A stretch of 24,437 nt of DNA from Mesaphorura yosii (taxonomy: Eukaryota > Arthropoda > Collembola > Poduromorpha > Tullbergiidae): positions 1 through 24,437 of the forward strand of contig WIXG01000727.1 in NCBI GenBank assembly GCA_009869945.1. Reading direction: 5' to 3'. This document shows positions 18,116 through 24,437 of the stretch, one piece after another. How positions within the stretch are numbered: position 1 is the stretch's first letter; every line of letters starts with the position of its first letter. A program made the position numbers and the translations under genes. The notes beneath the pieces are model-generated. The model saw only the letters and a list, made by a program, of their open reading frames with translations, had not been told where the DNA came from and ran no database searches.

Positions 18116-18606
18116 TTATTCTTCATTATAGAACTGCGTTTTAAGAAAGCAGTCGGCCTGAGCCATGAGCAGGACCGGCACCAATTCAGCGCACGTCACA
18201 TACTCGGAGCACTTCAAACTAAACAATTTGAAGGCACGTCCGTTTTCCATGTCTAGGAAAGGAATCTGTATTCTGTATTCGCAGATTGACTTGAGCGTAA
18301 GTCCATGGGAACTAATGCACTTGAACTTACTACTTGTGCCACGAGGCCACGTACACTCAATAACTCGTACACTTGGCCAAGTTTTTGGTCTAGTCGGAAA
18401 ACAATTCCTTGGCAATGATTTACGAATTTTGAATAAACAGACCTATTTATTCCTAGGAACTCGCACGCGTCACGCCCCCATATCAATGTTGGCCAAAAGA
18501 CTGGAATTCCATTGAAGGCACCAATCTTCAGTGCAACGGCACTGAACTTTAAACTCCAAACCTGACATTGGTCAAGTTCGAGTGAGATTCTCAGTAACTC
18601 AGACAA
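18116..18606 (-). CDS. Unassigned minus-strand open frames, possibly two exons
   Basis: Two overlapping minus-strand frames (18606-18253 and 18415-18116) could be joined through a donor GTAAGTTC near 18329 and an acceptor CTCAAG near 18289. The joined product would read ...VYELLSVRGLVAQV-SICEYRIQIPFLDMENG... The implied intron is only about 41 nt. No domain was recognised. It lies just upstream of the piggyBac tail, but no transposase motif is evident. Coding status is uncertain. Confidence 0.2.
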
Positions 18607-19288
18607 AATAATGTGAACCAGTGGACAAGGGTAAGCGCATGCAGAAAGACATATTCAAATGGTTGGTACATTTCTTCCGCAAGCTATTATTTGAAGTTTG
18701 AATCATGGCCAAGTACTAATATGGAAGGTTAGGGAGAGGATAGAAAGGACAAAACGAGAAACAAAAACCATCTCCCAATACAATGCCTCATGTATTTCAC
18801 TTTGCTCGATACGTTGCCATTACGTGATGGTCTGTGTCTCCCGCATTGGGATCACTCACGGTGCACTCGCAGGGTAATGGAAAATAATGAAGTCAGAATA
18901 TGTATTATTTTCCGAATGTATTTCTTTTATAATATATACTCTGGCGCAAGAGCGTACATGATTAATCTTCCTGAATACACAGCTGTACAGAAACTTAAAG
19001 CATGTCAAACCACGGCCCACATGGCATTTAGCCTTTCAGAGGGCTATGACTTTAGCCAGTGCCTGAGCCACTGCGAAAAGACTTGAAAGGGCATCGATCT
19101 TCAAAAGTTAGAGCCAGAACCACCCACGCAATCAGTCAACTGTCCTGCCATCCTGAGCCTGACCTTTCTTGTTCGTCCACTAATTACGACTGTAACGAGC
19201 AACAAAAAATCATGCGCATAAATCCCAGTTCATCTGCTGCATGTAAACAAGTCATTACCATTAGTATATACTTATCAGCTTATCAGCC
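18607..19288. other. Intergenic, upstream of the mannosidase
   Basis: No supported coding sequence on either strand. The open frames present lack domains and conserved motifs. Confidence 0.4.
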
Positions 19289-19296
19289 TATAAATA
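19289..19296 (+). promoter_or_regulatory. TATA box of the alpha-mannosidase gene
   Basis: TATAAATA lies 123 nt upstream of the ATG at 19419. Transcription would start about 30 nt further on, near 19320, giving a 5' UTR of about 100 nt. Confidence 0.45.
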
Positions 19297-19418
19297 CCTG
19301 TACGAGCCGATCACCAATCACCCAGTAATTAGCTTGTTAATTAACTTCTGGTTTCATAATAAACAGCAAAACAAGCGACAAAGGCATTTGCTTGGAAATT
19401 TGAATTTCGCGCTTCGCC

Positions 19419-22400
19419 ATGTCGACCTACAGCGCGAAGGCGCCACTGCGGAAAAACCGCAACACGACACTGCAGCGGATTGCGGGCTTCATTGTCAAGA
19501 ACGACATATTCTCGAACATTAACCTTTGGAGTCAACTGTACGGCGAGAGCGTCCCTTTCCAGTCCCTGTCCGTGTGGTCCCTGCCTGGGGGGCCGGGAGC
19601 CTGGAAAGAATGGACATTTCCCCAAATCATACAGCAGCCCTTCGTTCCAGCGGCCATCGGCGACAGTTTTGGTCCGACTTGGACCACGCACTGGTTTCGC
19701 GTGGTCGTGGCGGTGCCCGAGGGTTGGGCGGGCCGCGAAGTGCACCTACGCTGGGTGACAGGCTCGGAATCGACGGTTTGGAGTGCCGACGGCCAAGTTC
19801 TGCAGGGGATTTCACCCGAATTCAGGGAGCAATATATAATTTCAAAGGAGTGGTCAGGCACGGGGACGCTGACATTCTACCTTGAGATGGCGTGCAATGA
19901 AATCATGGGCATGGGCCACATTCCCGGGCATTCGTCGGGGATCGGACCTCCAGACATGGAGCGATACTTTACTGTCACAAGGGCGGAAATTGCCGTATTT
20001 CGGCGAGACCGTTTTAAACTCTACACGGACATCGAGATTCTACACGGGATCGCGACGCATGCGCCAGCCGGGGAACATGTGGGCCACCAAGCACTGTTTG
20101 CGGCCAACGAGATGGTGACGTTGATCAAGGACAGGGAGCTGGAACAAGCCAGCGCCATCGCCGATCGGTTCTTCGCAGAGGGGAATGGAGCCAAGGCGCA
20201 TACGCTCATTTCGATGGGGCACTGCCATATCGACACGGCTTGGCTGTGGCCGTACGATGAAACCATCCGCAAGGTGGCGCGGTCGTGGTCGGCGCAGATC
20301 GGGTTAATGGCCGAGTACCCCGATTACACGTTCGTGTGCAGCAGTGCCGCGCAGTACGCCTGGCTCCAGGAGTGGTACCCAGAACTTTTCACTAGGCTCA
20401 AAGCCGCCGTCGCCACTGGGCGGTTTGTCCCCGTCGGGGGCGCTTGGCTCGAGATGGACGGCAACATCCCAAGTGGAGAAGGCTTCATGCGGCAATTCTT
20501 TTACGGGCAGCGCTTTTTTCAGCAAGAATTTGGACTGCTGTGCAAAGAATTTTGGCTGCCCGACACTTTCGGGTATTCAGCGCAAATTCCGCAGATTATG
20601 AAGCATGTGGGCATAGAGCGGTTCATCACGCAAAAGATTTCTTGGAATCTGGTCAACAAATTCCCAAACCACAATTTCTGGTGGGAGGGTATCGACGGGA
20701 CGCAGGTGCTGGTGCATTTCCCGCCAGGGGATTCATACAACATGATGGGGAACGTAGACCAGATGCTTTTTACCAGGAATAATTCGGAGGACAAGGGCAG
20801 GGCGAATGTGAGCATGTACCTGTATGGGCATGGGGACGGGGGTGGTGGCCCGACCCGGGAAATGATTGAGCGCCAAATTCGGTGCCGGAATGTCGATGGA
20901 GTGCCCAAGTAAGTAATTCCATCAATTGCGCCGCCAGCGCGTTCTAGCTATGCTTAAAACAAGCCTGGGTTGATTTCAGGGTTCAATTTGGGACTCCTGA
21001 GCAATTTTGGACGGAGTTGGCGCGGGAGGGTGGGAAATTGTACAAGTGGGTCGGGGAATTATACCTGGAGCTCCATAATGGGACGTATACATCACAGGTA
21101 CGTGCACCGACGCTTAAACCTATACAGCGGGAATTTTGAACTCTGTATCGGTGCTTAGGCCAAGATTAAATGGTGCAACCGGAAAGGGGAGATTTTCTTC
21201 CGCGAAGTGGAGCTGCTCGTCGCCATCGCGTATGTGACGGGGAAAGTGAACCAGATGAAGCTGGATGCGTAAGTAACCCGTAACGTAACTGTGTGACGAG
21301 CATGTTAGACGTACGTAAGCAAGGATTCGGTGTCCAAGGATTATAGCAAGGACTTCTCGCAGGGATGTCGCGATCTTGGACGCAAACTGGAAGCTGCTGC
21401 TTTTAAATCAGTTTCACGACGTACTGCCCGGCTCCTGCATCGAAATGGTGGCGAAAGACGCCTGGGAAATATACGAGGGCATCTTCCAGGCGCTGACGGC
21501 TCTCCGCGTGGAGTACCATAACCTGAATCTGGGGGCGGGCCCACAGCGCTACATTTACAATGCCCTTAACTGGGAGTACGACTCCGTCATATTTCAGCTG
21601 CCCGACGCAGGCGCAGCTCCTCCGACGGGCGACAACATACAGACAGTGACCCTTCGGGAGGAGCCGATCCCCGAAGCGACCGAGGGGCGATACAGGATTC
21701 CGAATACATTCAGCGCTACCCTGGTGCACTTTGGTGCGTCGGGTTACAGCGAATTCCCGCCGGACGGTCTGGTACCTTCCAACCCCGTTATGTACACTGT
21801 CCCGGAACCAGGCGTCGGTCAATTCAGCAATGGATTGGTCCGACTGCAGTTTCCGCTCTCGGGTGACGATGCGCCGGGCGAGGTACTGTACTTTACGGGG
21901 CCCAGTGGGCAGGAGCGTGTTGTGTACAGCGATCGGGGTACGGCGGAGGCTCCCTCGACGGCGCCTGGCCAGCTTTACATGTACGACGACGTTCCAATAT
22001 ACTGGGACGCGTGGGACGTCATGGATTACCATCTCGAGACCCGGAAACCTATCCCGCTCCTGACACAGACGACGCCCGCCCCCTTCACGCAGGGCCCCAT
22101 CGTGGGAGGCTACAGGTGGACGGGGACATTCGGATTCGGAGGGTCAAGCGGCCCTTCCTCGTCCTTTGAGCGCTACACATTCGTCAGAGCGAATTCCCCG
22201 CTCGTCGAATACCTCTTGGTTATCGATTGGCGAGAGGATCACAAATTTCTAAAGGCTGAGTGGCCGGTCGACGTCCTGGCGCGTGAGGCGACCTTCGAAA
22301 TTCAGTACGGCCACGCCCAGCGACCGACCCACATCAACACGTCGTGGGACATGGCCAAGTTTGAAGTATGTGGACACAAGTGGGTTGACATCAGCCAGCA

Positions 22401-22929
22401 GGACAAGGGCGTCACGTTCATATCGGATGCCAAGTACGGGTGGCACGTGCGGGACAACGTCGTGTCCCTCTCGCTCCTGAAATCCCCAAAGAACCCTGAC
22501 GCCAACTGCGATATGCATACACATTACGTGCACTACGCAGTCCTACCGCATGAAGGCAGGTTTCAGGAGGCTGGGTGCATCCGGCGGGCATACGAACTGA
22601 ATTATTATGGGGCAAACAACGTCCCTCACTTGTTGGGGGCGGCGGCGAGAGCGCCGGCGGACTTTGTGACCGTTAGCCATCCGGGCGTCATCATAGAGGC
22701 GTTTAAGGCGGCGCACGACGTGGTAGGGTCGGTCGTAGTGCGGTTATACGAGGCGTTTGGGGGCACCGCGGAGGAAGTCACCGTCAGGATGGGGTTTTCC
22801 GTCACGGGGGTAAACGAGTGCGACGGACTGGAACGCGTGGGAACGGCGGTGCCTGTCGTGAGTGGTAATTCCTTCACGACGGGGTTCACACCTTTCCAGA
22901 TCCGGTCTTTTATCATCGCTTTTCGATAA
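19419..22929 (+). CDS. MAN2C1: Cytosolic alpha-mannosidase, GH38, MAN2C1/Ams1 type, four exons
   Basis: Exons 19419-20908, 20980-21097, 21159-21268 and 21363-22929 are joined by canonical GT-AG introns of 71, 61 and 94 nt. They give 1094 residues, close to the roughly 1040 of animal MAN2C1. There is no signal peptide, as expected for the cytosolic enzyme that trims free oligomannosides released during ER-associated degradation. Metal and catalytic motifs of GH38 are present: GHCHIDTAWLWPYDETIRK (about 266), FVPVGGAWLEMDGNIPSGE, FWLPDTFGYSAQIPQIM with the nucleophile Asp near 381, and NQFHDVLPGSCI at the start of exon 4. LELHNGTYT in exon 2 is also a family hallmark. The residue order matches MAN2C1 better than the Golgi or lysosomal enzymes. 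No break was seen. Codon use is GC-rich compared with its flanks, but the introns and the metazoan-like sequence argue against recent transfer. Confidence 0.9.
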
Positions 22930-23804
22930 CTGGACGCACCTCCGTGATTTGAGTCCTCAAAAATTATTTCTCATTAAGAACAAATGCGATTATGATAGGT
23001 TCGGCACCACGTTGAGGATGAAAATTTCTCAAAAACGATTCCATGATAGGATGGCGAATTCCGAACTGGCGAATTCGAGACTGAAATTGTGGCGAAGGAA
23101 ATTTGCAAGGTCGAGTCAAAATGGTGAACCAATTTATTTTAACATCAACGTGGCGATCATTCAAATAGACAGGAACTGAACAATAGTATTAACATTTTTT
23201 TCAAATTAGGTGTGCACAAAGTAAGCTGTGAGATCCACTTCTTAAAGCGATTGAAATTAAACCGTGAAAGATAGGAAATGCACATGTCAACAAGTGTATG
23301 GTTATGGCGTCTGTATTTCTTTCTCTGAAGCTGTGGCAACGCTCCCGGTGTATCAAGCCTGCGTAGGTTGACCTGTCTTGTTTTGTATTTGCCTCAAGGT
23401 AGAGAGAAATTTACAACATGTACAATTGCAATTACAATTGTACAACCACGTAAATCGAACATAGCAACATGGTACTTAAGCAGGGACAGGAGGCCAAATC
23501 TGTTTCCATAGGTTCTTTTGTAGCCCATAGTAATCGGTCACACGGTGATGTTTTTACCTGGATTGACATTGATTGAATATGTCCGTAAATTCGCCAACTT
23601 CACAGGGTTCATGTTAATCATGAAGGTTGTGGAGATAAAAAGCCAATGAAGCCGAAGCCTGCATTCTCGCATCAATTCAGACCATCTTCGTATCTGCAAA
23701 CAGCCGCTCTATTTCTATTCAGGTTCACTGCTAATTCATTATTGCACGCTTAATGTGATGGTTCGTGAACTCATAGTGTCCACAGCGAAGTAGCCCAGCG
23801 TCAG
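22930..23804. other. Intergenic, with one perfect inverted repeat
   Basis: No gene is supported. TGTACAATTG at 23419-23428 and CAATTGTACA at 23435-23444 form a perfect 10-bp inverted repeat around a 6-nt loop. No canonical AATAAA was found soon after the mannosidase stop. Confidence 0.4.
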
Positions 23805-24184
23805 TACTCTGGAAATCATTCTAAAAAGAGTCGTGGATAAAATGAACATCATCTTGGGACCCATTTTCTTGACTTTCAACTCCTGAGGCAGCAGCATTCT
23901 ACATTACAAACACTGAAGAAACAGCAAATGCAACCCAGGCCAATCGGTTTCTTCAACGCAGGCGCATGTTCTTCCTCCTCGCACTCTTTATAACGTTGTT
24001 CATTGCTGCACATGTTACGGCTGAGGTTAGCAATGGAGTCAAGAGTTGGTTGAGCACGGGAAACAATTCATGCGGCATCCCTGTAACCAAATTGGCGCTC
24101 CTTATAAGCGAATTGAACAAACACCAAGTTACGGTCAGTGTTATGGGGTTATTTACAGTCACTGATGGGTTCATGGAAAATTAA
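23805..24184 (+). pseudogene. Gustatory receptor C-terminal fragment with a frame break
   Basis: The plus strand reads STLEIILKRVVDKMNIILGP and then IFLTFNS up to a TGA at 23884-23886. A second frame continues from about 23880 with PEAAAFYITNT..., the hydrophobic MFFLLALFITLFIAAHVTAE, then NGVKSWLS, KLALLISELN and VTVSVMGLFTVTDGF, ending at 24184. This is the order seen in classical 7tm_7 gustatory receptors: an N-x-x-x-G helix, helix 6, a Glu-rich loop, and (V/Q)-x-(F/V)-(T/S)-x-x-G-(L/F)-F before helix 7. Helix 7 and its TY motif are missing, so the gene is cut short or continues in another exon. The one-base frame change suggests a pseudogene, though a small intron cannot be excluded. It belongs to a different receptor lineage from the copies at 3.6-9.5 kb. 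Confidence 0.55.
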
Positions 24185-24437
24185 TCAGTCTGATGGTCAC
24201 ATGCCGTGTCATCTGTTTACACTTAGGGCCTTGGAATTTAATTATAAGCACATTTTAGTGAGTCTGCGTGAATTTTGTCACCGGGGCTTAATTTGTTGCA
24301 CGTGCAAGCGGGCTCATACTAGAGATGAGTCGGATAGGACTTTTTCATTATCCATCCGACCGTTATCCACCAAACTCTAAACCCAGTCCAATCCGTAACC
24401 GACATTTGAATAACTTTATAAATCCGATCCGACCCGA
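24185..24437. other. Right flank, repeat-like end
   Basis: The last 120 nt hold several copies of the words TCCGA / TCGGA (GAGTCGGATAGG, CATCCGACCG, GATCCGACCCGA). This looks like part of a dispersed repeat that continues past the window. Confidence 0.3.

Noticed and set aside
21403..22032. 209-codon minus-strand frame inside mannosidase exon 4
   Set aside because: Shadow of GC-rich coding sequence; no domain, and the plus strand has a clear GH38 product.
19419..22929. Horizontal transfer of the mannosidase from fungi
   Set aside because: Springtails are known for acquired genes, but the gene has three introns and its motifs follow animal MAN2C1 (for example AEIAVFRRD and LELHNGTYT), so vertical descent is the simpler reading.
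1..24437. CRISPR arrays, bacterial operons, tRNA or rRNA genes
   Set aside because: No spaced direct repeats, polycistronic gene order or cloverleaf was seen, and split genes show the DNA is eukaryotic nuclear.

Overview
The window reads as nuclear DNA of an arthropod, most likely a springtail (Collembola). It has split genes with short GT-AG introns (many of 50-120 nt), 7-TM gustatory receptors, a divergent ionotropic-receptor-like gene, receptor tyrosine kinases, a cytosolic alpha-mannosidase and a piggyBac remnant. The lineage call is inference from gene families and intron size; no marker gene proves it.

Layout. Left edge to 1.4 kb: a minus-strand ionotropic-receptor-like gene that runs off the left end, carries an in-frame TGA and lies beside a degenerate 30-bp tandem repeat. 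2.8-3.2 kb: a broken bHLH-PAS fragment (minus). 3.6-4.7 kb: an intact single-exon gustatory receptor (minus). 5.5-8.1 kb: an intronless receptor tyrosine kinase (RTK1) with a Cys-rich EB-type ectodomain (minus). 8.5-9.55 kb: a gustatory receptor pseudogene with two frameshifts and a stop (minus). 9.6-10.04 kb: a truncated von Willebrand A domain (plus). 10.08-10.78 kb: a short three-exon bHLH-PAS gene (minus). 11.2-15.2 kb: an eight-exon Ig-domain receptor tyrosine kinase of PDGF/VEGF-receptor type (RTK2, minus). 15.77-16.72 kb: an intronless, truncated neuroglian/L1CAM-like Ig fragment (plus). 17.7-18.0 kb: a piggyBac transposase C-terminus (minus). 19.4-22.9 kb: a four-exon MAN2C1-type alpha-mannosidase (plus) with a TATA box. 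23.8-24.2 kb: a further gustatory-receptor fragment (plus).

Two themes stand out. First, both receptor tyrosine kinases have lost the arginine of the HRD catalytic motif (HSD in RTK1, HGD in RTK2) while keeping the catalytic Asp, the ATP-site Lys and DFG. They are therefore 'non-RD' receptor kinases, unusual for animal tyrosine kinases. RTK1 also has DYD in place of APE and an unusual EB-module ectodomain. Second, the spacers are littered with partial copies of large single-copy-type genes (bHLH-PAS twice, vWA, neuroglian, gustatory receptors), several truncated at both ends, frameshifted or mosaic. The locus looks like a sink for duplicated gene fragments.

The genes do not form an operon or a pathway. 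Exon boundaries were derived by hand from splice motifs and reading-frame continuity and need transcript support.
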